From contig CAYOSF010000007.1 of NCBI GenBank assembly GCA_964406605.1, positions 62,001-126,000 of the forward strand: a stretch of DNA of 64,000 nucleotides, written 5' to 3'. The DNA is from CAYOSF01 sp964406605. Lineage in GTDB: Bacteria; Chloroflexota; Dehalococcoidia; DSTF01; RBG-16-68-14. The position numbers were made by a program, and so were the translations under genes. Under the pieces are notes generated by a model. It did not search any database, was not told where the DNA came from, and was given only the letters and a program-made list of their open reading frames with translations. Below, in pieces: positions 6,446-15,129 of this stretch. How positions within the stretch are numbered: position 1 is the stretch's first letter; each line of letters begins with the position of its first letter.

Positions 6446-7633
6446 TCAGCCTGATAGGTTCACCAGCACTATGTCGGTGCTGCCGGTGCGGGCCGGCGTG
6501 CACAGGGGCGCAAGCGCATCGAAGAATGTGTCTGGGTCGATGGCGGTCTCCGGTGTGCTGACACCCTGTCGCTCGATCTTGCCGTCGGCGAAAAGCGAGA
6601 GCGCCACGGCCAGCGGGACGCCGGTCGCGCCTCCCATGCCGCCGGACGGCATCGCGAGGACCGTGGCGCCCGCCGTGGTCGGCTTCCTGTTGCGGAGCCC
6701 GTTCGCGGTGGCAAAGAGGGAAGGCAGGCGCGGCCGCTGAGCGGCGGGAGGATCGGCGCTCGGTTGCGGGCCTTCCTCACGCGGCGGCGGACGCAACAGC
6801 AGTTCGGCGCCCTGGGCGGGCGTTAGCCTCCCGGCGTCGATCTCGCGCGCGATGGAACGCACGGCTGCAATGACGTGCGGGGAGCCGGTCATGACGTTGT
6901 AGCAGTTGCTGATGTCGGTTCGCCAGCGGGGGAGCGTGACGGCTTCTGGGTGGCCGACGGACCAGGCCGTCCCGACACCGATGCCCGGAAACTCGAGCAT
7001 CATCTCCTCGAGCGGGGCGATGTCGACGAACCGACCGTCGCGGAGAACGCGGATCTTGCCCGAGCACTGGTGCATCCAGTGCACCAGTGCGGCGCTGGGC
7101 TGCCGGGCCCCTTGTCCTGATGCGCCGCGGGCCGCTTCTTCCGATCCGCCGCCTCCGAAACTCCAGCCGGTCGTCACGTCTTCCACCGAGTCGAGCTGGC
7201 CTATCGCCTTGACCGCGAGCAGGTTCGAGACACCGGGGCTGGCTCCAATGCCGATGACCGCCGTGATGCCCGCCTTCCGGGCTTCCTCATCGAGCTTGAG
7301 CATCTCCTCGGTCGGCTCCCAGTCGTCGTTGATATCGAAGTAGTGGCAACGGGCCTCGATGGCCGCACGAAGCGCCAGCACGCCCAGTCGATAGAACGGG
7401 CCCGCCGCGTTCAGCACGATGTCCGCCTCTGACAGAAGGCCGGCGAGGGTCTCGCCGTCCTCGATGTCGACTGCGGCGGACGTTGCCTTCGGGCCGCAGT
7501 CCTCGGCGAACGCAGCCGCCCGTTCCCCGTCGATGTCGGCGACCACGACTTCGTCGACGAAGTCGAACGCCACGGCCGTGCGCACGGCGTGCCGGCCCGC
7601 GTCCCCGCAACCACCAAGCGCTACAACTCTCAT
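6446..7633 (-). CDS. Saccharopine dehydrogenase-like NAD(P)-dependent oxidoreductase
   Basis: This 395-aa protein begins with a Rossmann dinucleotide-binding loop (MRVVALGGCGDAGRHAV) and an acidic residue after the second strand (VVADID). It continues with VLNAAGPFYRLGVLALRAAIE and HYFDIND, typical of the saccharopine dehydrogenase/YMR226-type family. The C-terminal half contains a G-IGASPGVSNLLAVKA segment and a Gly-rich MPSGGMGGATGVPLA segment. The family includes lysine-pathway enzymes and many carboxyl/amine oxidoreductases, so the substrate is unknown. ATG 7633 was chosen since the Rossmann strand starts there and AAGGA precedes it; the frame extends to 7909 without domain support. It is convergent with the dehalogenase. 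Confidence 0.8.
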   Translation of the reverse strand: MRVVALGGCGDAGRHAVRTAVAFDFVDEVVVADIDGERAAAFAEDCGPKATSAAVDIEDGETLAGLLSEADIVLNAAGPFYRLGVLALRAAIEARCHYFDINDDWEPTEEMLKLDEEARKAGITAVIGIGASPGVSNLLAVKAIGQLDSVEDVTTGWSFGGGGSEEAARGASGQGARQPSAALVHWMHQCSGKIRVLRDGRFVDIAPLEEMMLEFPGIGVGTAWSVGHPEAVTLPRWRTDISNCYNVMTGSPHVIAAVRSIAREIDAGRLTPAQGAELLLRPPPREEGPQPSADPPAAQRPRLPSLFATANGLRNRKPTTAGATVLAMPSGGMGGATGVPLAVALSLFADGKIERQGVSTPETAIDPDTFFDALAPLCTPARTGSTDIVLVNLSG

Positions 7634-7737
7634 CACGTTTTCCTTCGCGGCAAGTGGCCACGCGAACCCACACGAAACCCTTGCGCGCGCCCCGCTCGGC
7701 CCGCGTGCGGACCGTGAAGGCCCGAACATGTTGCTGC

Positions 7738-7766
7738 TTGACAAGCCCCCTGAACGATGGTAGCGT
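7738..7766 (+). promoter_or_regulatory. Promoter of the RCC1/dockerin gene
   Basis: TTGACA (7738-7743), a 17-nt spacer and TAGCGT (7761-7766) form a sigma70-type promoter. The CGATGGTAG block around the -10 is repeated at the promoter at 49642-49670. The leader contains ACCGGTGGGAGCG (7776-7788), also present upstream of the cohesin gene. Confidence 0.65.
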
Positions 7767-7812
7767 AGCGTCAGTACCGGTGGGAGCGCAACCCTGAGAA
7801 GGGAGGACCCGC

Positions 7813-9717
7813 ATGACTGGCAGGCGGATATCTCTAGCGGGCGGATGCTTGCTGGCGGCCACCACGGCCATAGCACTCCTCTGGCAGCAATCTGGCTCTG
7901 TCTCGGCAAACCCGGTGTCGGGTCTACAGGCTGTTTCCGCAGGCGAGGGGCAGACGTGTGCTCTGACCGTGGCCGGCGGCCTCATGTGTTGGGGAGACAA
8001 CGGCTATGGTCAGCTCGGGGACGGCACGACCGCCAGTAGCGCGACGCCCGTGGGCGTGTTCGGACTCGGGAGCGGCGTCACCGCCGTCTCAGCAGGTTTC
8101 TCGCACACGTGCGCCGTGACGAGTGCGGGCGGAGCCAAGTGCTGGGGAGACAACAGTTTCGGGCAGCTAGGCGACGGTACGACGACGCAGCGCGCCACCC
8201 CGACGGATGTCGTAGGGTTGGACGCTGATGTGGCGGCCGTTGCGGCAGGCTTCCAGCATACCTGCGCTCTCACCTCTGTGGGCGGCGTCGAGTGCTGGGG
8301 GAACAACGGCAGCGGACAGCTCGGCAACGGCACCCGCGCGAATAGTGCGGTTCCAGTTCCAGTATTGGGCCTGACGAGCGGTGCCACGGCTGTTGCAGCC
8401 GGGGTCGAGCATAGCTGCGCCGTAACCGCGACGGGCGGTGTCCAGTGCTGGGGACGCAACACGTTCGGCCAGCTCGGCGACGGGACGGCTGACAGCAGCG
8501 TGACGCCGGTGGATGTTGTGGGCCTCAGCGGCGAGGCTGAGGTCGTTGTTGCTGGGCTTGAGCACAGTTGCGCCCTGATCGCGGACGGCCGTTTGCAGTG
8601 TTGGGGATTCCGGTACGGTCACGCACCGACCGACGTGGGCCTAGGCGGCGCTGCGATATCGCTCTCCGCTTCGTACGGCCACACCTGCGCCCTGACGGCG
8701 TCGGGCGGCGTGCAGTGTTGGGGCGACAACGTCTACGGCCAGCTCGGCGACGGACAGGCGTGCGGGCTGGTGTGTGCCGCCCCAGTGGGCGTGGCAGGTC
8801 TGGACGCCGGAATGACAGGTATCTCAGCAGGTGTGTTCCACTCCTGCGCGGTATCGAGCGAGGGCGGTGCGAAGTGTTGGGGCATCAACTTCGGCGGCCA
8901 GGTCGGCGATGGGACGGGTGGTCCTGGCGTCATCAGGAGCGTGCCCGTCGACGTTGTAGGAACCGAGGTGAAGCCGACGCCTATCTCGACTCCATGCCCG
9001 TCAGAGGGATGTCCCGCCGCGACTCCCACGCCGACGGTGGTGCCACAGACCGGTCTGGACTTCTCGCTGGGCATTGATGCGGATGGCGACGGGGCGGACG
9101 ACTGCGTCAGTTCGGATGGAGCCGTGACGGAATGCTCCCTGGCGCCCGGCAGCGCCTTCGATGTCCGCGTCTACCTCAACGGACTTCCAATCGGTGTCCC
9201 GCGCTACGTTGGTTTTGACGTGCGAATCGACCACGTGGGCGTGAGATCGCAAGACAATGCGATGGTCCTGTGGCCCGATTGCAGTCTGCCGGTGGCGGCC
9301 TACCATGACGGTCTCGTAGCGTTTGGCTGTGCCGCTGGGCAGCGTGCGTCTTCCGACTACGTCGGACCCATCGGGACGGCCGGTTTCCAGTGCACCGGGG
9401 CCGGCAGCATCACCCTCGTCCACGGGCACGGAAACACGGCTCTTTATGAGAGTATCAGGGCTAGTCATAGCGAGGATGCGGAGAACAGGGAGACTCTGGC
9501 CATCAACTGCGGCCTCCCGACCTACGGCGACGTAGACTGCGACACGACCGTCAATGCCATTGACGTGGCGCTGGTTCTGCAACTGGAAGCGGGCCTGATC
9601 CGATCTCTGCCCTGTCCTCAGCACGCGGACGTGAACTTGGACGGTGCGGTGAGCTCCATTGACGCGTTTCTCTGCGTGCAGTTCAGCGCGGGGTTGATTA
9701 CCAGACTGCCGCGATAA
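7813..9717 (+). CDS. Secreted RCC1-repeat protein with cohesin-like and C-terminal dockerin modules
   Basis: This 634-aa exported protein has a signal peptide at 1-32 and then seven RCC1/ATS1-type repeats of about 51 residues (37-385). Each carries the pattern H-[TS]-C-A ... C-W-G ... G-Q-L-G-D-G-T, giving paired cysteines suited to an extracytoplasmic propeller. The fifth repeat is shortened. A Pro/Thr linker (about 386-412) leads to a cohesin-like beta domain (about 413-560). The C-terminus is a dockerin-like pair of calcium-loop repeats, DVDCDTTVNAIDV and DVNLDGAVSSIDA. GGGAGG precedes the ATG. A cohesin protein elsewhere in the window (44751-45419) shares a leader motif. It probably acts at the cell surface; ligand unknown. 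Confidence 0.85.
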   Translation: MTGRRISLAGGCLLAATTAIALLWQQSGSVSANPVSGLQAVSAGEGQTCALTVAGGLMCWGDNGYGQLGDGTTASSATPVGVFGLGSGVTAVSAGFSHTCAVTSAGGAKCWGDNSFGQLGDGTTTQRATPTDVVGLDADVAAVAAGFQHTCALTSVGGVECWGNNGSGQLGNGTRANSAVPVPVLGLTSGATAVAAGVEHSCAVTATGGVQCWGRNTFGQLGDGTADSSVTPVDVVGLSGEAEVVVAGLEHSCALIADGRLQCWGFRYGHAPTDVGLGGAAISLSASYGHTCALTASGGVQCWGDNVYGQLGDGQACGLVCAAPVGVAGLDAGMTGISAGVFHSCAVSSEGGAKCWGINFGGQVGDGTGGPGVIRSVPVDVVGTEVKPTPISTPCPSEGCPAATPTPTVVPQTGLDFSLGIDADGDGADDCVSSDGAVTECSLAPGSAFDVRVYLNGLPIGVPRYVGFDVRIDHVGVRSQDNAMVLWPDCSLPVAAYHDGLVAFGCAAGQRASSDYVGPIGTAGFQCTGAGSITLVHGHGNTALYESIRASHSEDAENRETLAINCGLPTYGDVDCDTTVNAIDVALVLQLEAGLIRSLPCPQHADVNLDGAVSSIDAFLCVQFSAGLITRLPR

Positions 9718-9739
9718 CGACTCTGCCGCCGAACGCCGC

Positions 9740-10792
9740 CTACCCCCGCAGCGCCGCCACCGGCGATGCTTCCGCCACGGCCAGGCCGGCGCGGGCCAGC
9801 GCGAACGCCTGGTTGCCGATCGCCTCGAACCCTGCCCCGACGGTGCCGCCCGCCTTGAAGCGCGCGTGCATATTCTCCAGGATCACCGCGAGCTTGAAGT
9901 GCGCCATGACGATGTAGAAGTCTATGTTCCCCAGGTTTCTCCCGGACTTCTCCTCGTAGCGCGCCGCGCCCTCCTGGAACGTGGGGAAACCCGGCAGCGT
10001 GATCACTCCTGAACTCCCGACCACTCCGGTGAGGCCGTCGGCAGGTTCGCGGTCGCGCCAGTACATCCTGAGCATGCCCAGGTCGGCCAGCGGGTCGCCC
10101 AGCGTCGACATCTCCCAGTCGAGCACGGCGGCGATGTGCCCATCGGCGTCGATGATGGCGTTGTCCAGCCGGTAGTCGCCGTGCACGATCGTGGCGTCGC
10201 CTTCCGGCGGCATCGCCTTCGGGAGCCGCCGTGCGATCTCATCCAGCTCCGGCGTCTCGCGGATCCGCACCTTTGCGAGTTGATCGCTGAAGCGCCGCAC
10301 CTGGCGCTCGACGTAGCCCTTGGGCCTGCCGAAGTCCGCCAGCCCCACGGCGGCCGGGTCGACCGCGTGGAGCGCGGCAAGGGTGTCGATCAGCTCCTCG
10401 CCCAGACGACGCCGGGTCGCCTCGTCGTAGTTCTGGGCAAAGCCGGCCGGATCGATCGGCACCACGCCTCGCACGTACTCCATGACGTAGAAGGGAGCGC
10501 CGATCACCTCGGGGTCCTCGCAGAGCGCGTAGGTGCGCGGTGCCGGCACGTCGGTGCCGGCCATGGCTGAGATGACGCGGAACTCCCGCGCCATGTCGTG
10601 GGCGGTCGGCTGGACGTGTGAGAGGGGCGGACGCCGCACGACCCACTCCTGGCCGTCGCTCTCGATCTTGTAGGTGATGTTCGATCGCCCGTGCCCGATG
10701 ACTTCGGCGCGCAGCTCTTCCACCGGCGCCACGTGTTCTTTGAACCACGGGCGCAGTTGCTCGAGGTCGAGGCCGGCTACGCTGTCGCTCAT
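9740..10792 (-). CDS. Phosphotransferase family protein (aminoglycoside-kinase fold, ACAD10-type)
   Basis: This 350-aa protein has the aminoglycoside phosphotransferase/choline kinase fold. Key segments are the Gly-rich nucleotide strand (ITYKIESDGQEWVVRRPP), the Brenner-type catalytic loop VHGDYRLDNAIID, and the metal-binding AVLDWEMSTLGDPLADLG. This subfamily is typically encoded next to acyl-CoA dehydrogenases and is fused to one in vertebrate ACAD10/ACAD11, where hydroxyacyl-CoA phosphorylation supports 4-hydroxy acid breakdown. Here the dehydrogenase is divergent from it across 150 bp, which supports that role. ATG 10792 has AGGAG 8 nt upstream; the frame extends to 10828 without support. 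Confidence 0.85.
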   Translation of the reverse strand: MSDSVAGLDLEQLRPWFKEHVAPVEELRAEVIGHGRSNITYKIESDGQEWVVRRPPLSHVQPTAHDMAREFRVISAMAGTDVPAPRTYALCEDPEVIGAPFYVMEYVRGVVPIDPAGFAQNYDEATRRRLGEELIDTLAALHAVDPAAVGLADFGRPKGYVERQVRRFSDQLAKVRIRETPELDEIARRLPKAMPPEGDATIVHGDYRLDNAIIDADGHIAAVLDWEMSTLGDPLADLGMLRMYWRDREPADGLTGVVGSSGVITLPGFPTFQEGAARYEEKSGRNLGNIDFYIVMAHFKLAVILENMHARFKAGGTVGAGFEAIGNQAFALARAGLAVAEASPVAALRG

Positions 10793-10864
10793 GGTGCTAG
10801 CTCCTGACACATGCGATGACTGTGGCAATTGGGGACCCAGTCCGAAGCCTCGGACGGTCTCGGC

Positions 10865-10893
10865 GTGACATTATACTTCATGCCCACTACAAT
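10865..10893 (+). promoter_or_regulatory. Promoter of the acyl-CoA dehydrogenase gene
   Basis: GTGACA (10865-10870), a 17-nt spacer and TACAAT (10888-10893) form a promoter about 50 nt upstream of the ATG. It overlaps a minus-strand -10 box, so the two divergent promoters share the same 30 bp. Confidence 0.55.
10870..10875 (-). promoter_or_regulatory. -10 box of the divergent phosphotransferase promoter
   Basis: On the minus strand this reads TATAAT. A good -35 is not obvious. It lies inside the plus-strand promoter of the dehydrogenase gene. Confidence 0.4.
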
Positions 10894-10942
10894 GTGCTGG
10901 CACCGTTGAGGGCCACCGGGACACGACAGGGGAGGGAGTGTC

Positions 10943-12169
10943 ATGCCAGTCGATTTCAGGCTGCCCGAAGATGTTGAGAAGATCCGCATGCGCGTGCGGA
11001 GCTTCATGGACGAGGAGGTGAGGCCCGTCTCCGAGGGTCTGCAGCGTGCCGGTGCCGACCGCAGGCGCTACATAGAGGAGATCGTCAAGCTAAGGCAGCG
11101 GGCCAGGGACATCGGATTGTGGAACCCCCATCTGCCCAAGGAGTGGGGCGGTATGGATCTGGGCCCGGTGGCGATGGCCTTCGTCTCCGCAGAGGCGGCC
11201 CGCGTCGGCGGCATCGGCCCGTACATCATCAACGCCCAGGCACCCGACGAAGGCAACATGCACACGCTACTCAAATGGGGGACGCCGGAGCAGAAGGAGA
11301 AGTATCTCCGCCCGCTGGCGGAGGGCCGCGCTCGCTCATGCTTTGCGATGACGGAGCCGGAGGTTGCCGGCTCGGACCCGACGCTGCTTCAGACGTCGGC
11401 AGTGAGGGACGGCGATGAGTGGGTGCTCAACGGGCACAAGTGGTTCTCCTCCGGCGCCCACGGGGCGATGTTCGCCATCGTCATCGCGTGCACCGACCCG
11501 GACGCAGATCCGCCCCAGGCGCGGAACACCGGGTTCATCGTCGACACCCCGACGGAGGGCTGGGAGATCGTGCGCGACGTGGAGACGATGGCCGGACCGG
11601 CCAACCATCCTGAGATCCGCCTCACGGACGTGCGGGTACCTGCGGCGAACATCCTGGGCGGACAGGGTGACGGCCACCGGCTGGGCCAATCGAGGCTGGG
11701 ACCGGCCCGGCTGGCACATTGCATGCGCTGGATCGGCCAGGCGGAGGTGGCGCTGGAGATGCTCGTGGACCGGGCGCTCAAGCGCTACGCCCACGGTTCC
11801 TACCTGGCCGAGAAGCAGGGCATCCAGTGGATGATGTTCGAGTCGGCGATGGAGCTCTACACCGGCAAGCTGATGGTGCTGCATGCCGCCTACAAGATCG
11901 AGAACGGCATGGAGTTCCGGCAGGAGGTCTCGTTCACCAAGGTGCACGTGGCCAACACGCTCTGGCGCATCATCGACCGGGCGATCCAGGTGCACGGCGC
12001 CCTCGGCTACTCGACGGACACGCCGCTGGCCGACATGATGCGCAACGCGCGCTCGGCCCGGCTGGCGGACGGCGCGGACGAGGTGCACATGCAGACCGTC
12101 GCGAGGAACGTGATCAAGGCGTATGAACGCGACGGCAACACGCGGATGGCTACGGGGGATCTGTTGTAG
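10943..12169 (+). CDS. Acyl-CoA dehydrogenase family protein
   Basis: This 408-aa flavoprotein would oxidise acyl-CoA to the 2-enoyl-CoA with FAD. It shows the family signatures in order: FAMTEPEVAGSDPT (FAD/substrate site), W-V-L-N-GHKWFSSGA, G-N-I-LGG-like loop AANILGGQGDGHRLGQSRLGPAR, and the C-terminal helical segment with IQVHGALGYSTDTPLADMMRNAR followed by LADGADEVH. An ACAD11-type catalytic position in the D-A-DE-VH region is consistent. GGGGAGGGAG lies upstream of ATG 10943. It is divergent from a phosphotransferase that commonly partners this dehydrogenase subgroup. Electron acceptor and chain-length specificity cannot be read from sequence. Confidence 0.9.
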   Translation: MPVDFRLPEDVEKIRMRVRSFMDEEVRPVSEGLQRAGADRRRYIEEIVKLRQRARDIGLWNPHLPKEWGGMDLGPVAMAFVSAEAARVGGIGPYIINAQAPDEGNMHTLLKWGTPEQKEKYLRPLAEGRARSCFAMTEPEVAGSDPTLLQTSAVRDGDEWVLNGHKWFSSGAHGAMFAIVIACTDPDADPPQARNTGFIVDTPTEGWEIVRDVETMAGPANHPEIRLTDVRVPAANILGGQGDGHRLGQSRLGPARLAHCMRWIGQAEVALEMLVDRALKRYAHGSYLAEKQGIQWMMFESAMELYTGKLMVLHAAYKIENGMEFRQEVSFTKVHVANTLWRIIDRAIQVHGALGYSTDTPLADMMRNARSARLADGADEVHMQTVARNVIKAYERDGNTRMATGDLL

Positions 12170-12215
12170 AAGAGGGCAGTAGAGGCCCAGCGACGAAAGC
12201 GAAAGGGTGAACGGG

Positions 12216-15047
12216 ATGTCGAAGCTGACCAGGTCGAACGGCTCGTGGACCGACGCCTATCGGGACAAGACCTCCTGGGACCGGGTGACGTGGGGTACGC
12301 ACTGCGTCGACTGCTATCCGGGAGGTTGCCCTATACGCGTCTTCGTCAAGGACGGCAAGATCGTGCACGAGGAGCAGGCCGGGACCTTCAAGACGATAGA
12401 GAAGGGCGTGCCCGACTTCAACCCGCTGGGTTGCCAGAAGGGCATCGCCTGGAGCCGCACGATCTACGGGCAGGAACGTCTCCTCCACCCGCTCCGGAGA
12501 GTGGGCAAGCGGGGCGAGGGGAAGTGGGAGGAGATCTCGTGGGACGAGGCGCTGACCGAGGTCGCAGACAGCCTCCTCGACGCCATCGAGGCCGAGGGCC
12601 CGGAATCGATTATCAGGGTCGCAGGGGCGGAGACCGGCAACCCTGTCAGCGGAGGGTTCGGGCGTGTGATGGGAATGCTCGGCGCTCTCTCGACGGACGT
12701 CAATGCCGAGATCAACGACTTCAGTCCCGGCATCTACCTCTCGTTCGGCAAGTTCAACTTGTGCAGCAGCCTGGACGACGAGTTTCATGCCGAGCTCGTC
12801 ATCTTCTTCCAGAAGAACCACGCGTATACCCACATCGCGACCTCCCACTACACCGCCGAGGCCCGATACCAGGGCACCGAGATGGTGATGTTCGCGCCCG
12901 ACTGCAACCCCTCCCATACCCTCATGAACAACTACTTTCCCGTCCGCATGGGCAGCGACGCGGCTTGGGCCTTGGGCGCCTCGCAGGTGATCATAGAGGA
13001 GGGGCTCTACAACGAGCGGTTCGTCAAGGAGCAGACCGATCTCCCGCTGCTGGTGCGCCTCGATACCAAGCGTTACCTCCGCGGTTCGGACCTCGAAGAA
13101 GACGGCTCGGACGAGCAGTTCTACGCCTGGGACACGGTCAAGGGCCGCTTGGCGCCCGCGCCCAAGACGACGCTGCGCTGGGGGAAAGTGGACCCCGCGC
13201 TAGAGGGGCAGCACCGCGTCCGGCTGAAGGACGGCTCGCGGGTGACGGTTGCGCCGAGCTTCGAGCTGCTGCGTGAGCATCTGAACCGAGACTACACGCC
13301 TGAGAAGGCATCCAAGATCTGCGGCGTGAATGCGGACCAGATCCGCTCGCTCGGTCGCAAAGTGGCCAGCAAGCGAACCATGGTCTGGTCCGGCGGTACC
13401 TCGCTCAAGTACTATCACGGCGACCTGATGGTGCGGTCGGTGATCCTGCTCCTCGGTCTGACTGGCAACTGGGGGCGCAAGGGCACCGGGATCACCTGCT
13501 GGTCCATAGGCTTCTTCGATGGTCCCGGCATCACCACCATGAAAGGACGCCCCGGCAGGCGTGCCGCACAGGAGGTCCTGCGCTGGCGCGCGGAGATCGC
13601 CGCCGAGATCAAGGCGCTCGACGATACCTGGACCGATGAAATGGCCGGCATCGAGATGGCCCGCCGGGCGGCGGAGATGGGCATGATCGGCATGGTCCCG
13701 CCGGCGTTCTTCTGGTACTACCACTGCGGCTATCGCGAGCGCTGGAACAACCGTGAGTGGGGAGACCCCGCCATGAAGCGCTCCTTTGATGAGTACTTCC
13801 AGGAGGCGCTGAAGAGCGGCTGGTGGCAGGGAGTCGTGAAGCCCGGTCCCGAGACGAAGCCAAAGGTGCTTATCTCGGCCGGCGGCAACACGCTGCGCCG
13901 GGTCCGAGGCGGCGGCACGCAACTGCTGCGCAACCTGTGGCCGAAGCTCGACAAGATCATCACGCTGGACTGGCGCATGAACACGACGGGGCGCTGGTCC
14001 GACATCGTACTTCCCGTCGCGAACGAGTACGAGACGCCCGGCTTCCACCTGTGTACGCCGCACATGCTGACGCTTATCCACTCGGAGCAGGCGGCGAAGC
14101 CGCCCGCCGAGGCGAAGACCGAGTGGGAGGTCGGCCTCCTGCTGGCGAAGAAGCTGGAGCAACGGGCGAGGAAGCGCGGTCTCAAGGAGTACGAGGACGG
14201 GCATGGGGATACGCACAGCCTCGACAATCTTCACGACCGGCTCACGCTGGGCGGCAACATTCTGACCGAGGAGCGACTGGCGACAGAGATGATCCGCGAC
14301 GGAACGCTGACAGACTCCTTGCCGGATGACCTGTCGCTGGCCAAGCTGAAGAAGCAGGGATACCAGCGTTTCACCGGTCTGGGGAACTCGGTGCTGGACC
14401 TGAACCAGGCGAGCGACATCAAGCCGGACGAGACGTTCGTGAACTCGACCTGGAACACCGAGAAGAAGATGCCGTACCCCACGCAGACCCGTCGCGTCCA
14501 GTTCTACATCGACCACCCCTGGTTCCTGGAGGCGGGGGAGGAGCTTCCTACCCACAAGGAGAATCCGACGATGGGCGGCGACTACCCGCTCGGGCTGACG
14601 TCCGGCCACAACCGCTGGAGCATCCACTCGATGAACATCACGAACAGGATGATGCTGCAGACGCACCGTGGCCGGCCGCACCTGGTGATGAGCCCCGTGG
14701 ACGCGCAGGCGCGGGGCATCGAGGACGACGAGGAGGTGCGGGTCTACAACGACGTGAGCGACTTCCTGGTGCCGGTGAAGCTGTCGCCGTCCGTCATGCC
14801 GGGGCAGGTGATCTGCTACAACGGCTGGGACCCGTACCAGTTCCGGGAGTGGCGGGGGCCGATGGACGTGGAGCCCGGCATGGTGAAGTGGCTGCACCTG
14901 GCCGGGGGGGAGGGACACCTGCGCTTCTGGCCCCTCCAGTGGCAGCCAACGCCGATGGACCGGGCGGTGCGGGTGGACGTGGAGAAGGTGAACGGACGCG
15001 GCGGGCGCTCCAGGCGTCGGGCGACGCGCCGGGCCGCGAAGGCGTAG
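12216..15047 (+). CDS. Molybdopterin-dependent oxidoreductase, DMSO reductase family, type II-like (orphan catalytic subunit)
   Basis: This 943-aa protein has an N-terminal [4Fe-4S] ligand set His29-x3-Cys33-x4-Cys38-x34-Cys73, the His-containing pattern of NarG/ethylbenzene dehydrogenase-type enzymes. Asn167-Asp168 (EINDFSPG) occupies the position where type II members use Asp as a molybdenum ligand. The molybdopterin dinucleotide domain (SGHNRWSIHSMNITNRMM) is near the C-terminus, which ends in an Arg-rich tail. No Tat signal is visible. No iron-sulfur beta subunit, haem gamma subunit or chaperone gene lies nearby, unlike most type II complexes. ATG 12216 with AAAGGG upstream is preferred to GTG 12207. 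Possible roles include oxygen-independent hydroxylation or reduction of an oxyanion; substrate unknown. Confidence 0.85.
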   Translation: MSKLTRSNGSWTDAYRDKTSWDRVTWGTHCVDCYPGGCPIRVFVKDGKIVHEEQAGTFKTIEKGVPDFNPLGCQKGIAWSRTIYGQERLLHPLRRVGKRGEGKWEEISWDEALTEVADSLLDAIEAEGPESIIRVAGAETGNPVSGGFGRVMGMLGALSTDVNAEINDFSPGIYLSFGKFNLCSSLDDEFHAELVIFFQKNHAYTHIATSHYTAEARYQGTEMVMFAPDCNPSHTLMNNYFPVRMGSDAAWALGASQVIIEEGLYNERFVKEQTDLPLLVRLDTKRYLRGSDLEEDGSDEQFYAWDTVKGRLAPAPKTTLRWGKVDPALEGQHRVRLKDGSRVTVAPSFELLREHLNRDYTPEKASKICGVNADQIRSLGRKVASKRTMVWSGGTSLKYYHGDLMVRSVILLLGLTGNWGRKGTGITCWSIGFFDGPGITTMKGRPGRRAAQEVLRWRAEIAAEIKALDDTWTDEMAGIEMARRAAEMGMIGMVPPAFFWYYHCGYRERWNNREWGDPAMKRSFDEYFQEALKSGWWQGVVKPGPETKPKVLISAGGNTLRRVRGGGTQLLRNLWPKLDKIITLDWRMNTTGRWSDIVLPVANEYETPGFHLCTPHMLTLIHSEQAAKPPAEAKTEWEVGLLLAKKLEQRARKRGLKEYEDGHGDTHSLDNLHDRLTLGGNILTEERLATEMIRDGTLTDSLPDDLSLAKLKKQGYQRFTGLGNSVLDLNQASDIKPDETFVNSTWNTEKKMPYPTQTRRVQFYIDHPWFLEAGEELPTHKENPTMGGDYPLGLTSGHNRWSIHSMNITNRMMLQTHRGRPHLVMSPVDAQARGIEDDEEVRVYNDVSDFLVPVKLSPSVMPGQVICYNGWDPYQFREWRGPMDVEPGMVKWLHLAGGEGHLRFWPLQWQPTPMDRAVRVDVEKVNGRGGRSRRRATRRAAKA

Positions 15048-15076
15048 ACGCGGTCGACGGCTTCGCTGCAGATGCC

Positions 15077-15105
15077 GAGGGGGTCCGCCGAAGGCGGACC
15101 CCCTC
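15077..15105. terminator. Bidirectional hairpin terminator
   Basis: A perfect 13-bp stem with a GAA loop (core GGGGGTCCGCC/GGCGGACCCCC) lies between the convergent oxidoreductase and MMPL genes. A pyrimidine-rich TCTCTTC follows on the plus strand. Confidence 0.75.
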
Positions 15106-15129
15106 TCTTCGTGCGAGGCGGATCGATGG

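Noticed and set aside
13200..14918. 572-aa minus-strand open frame across the molybdopterin oxidoreductase gene
   Set aside because: It is a high-GC shadow of a well-supported gene. It is His/Arg/Leu-rich with no domain.
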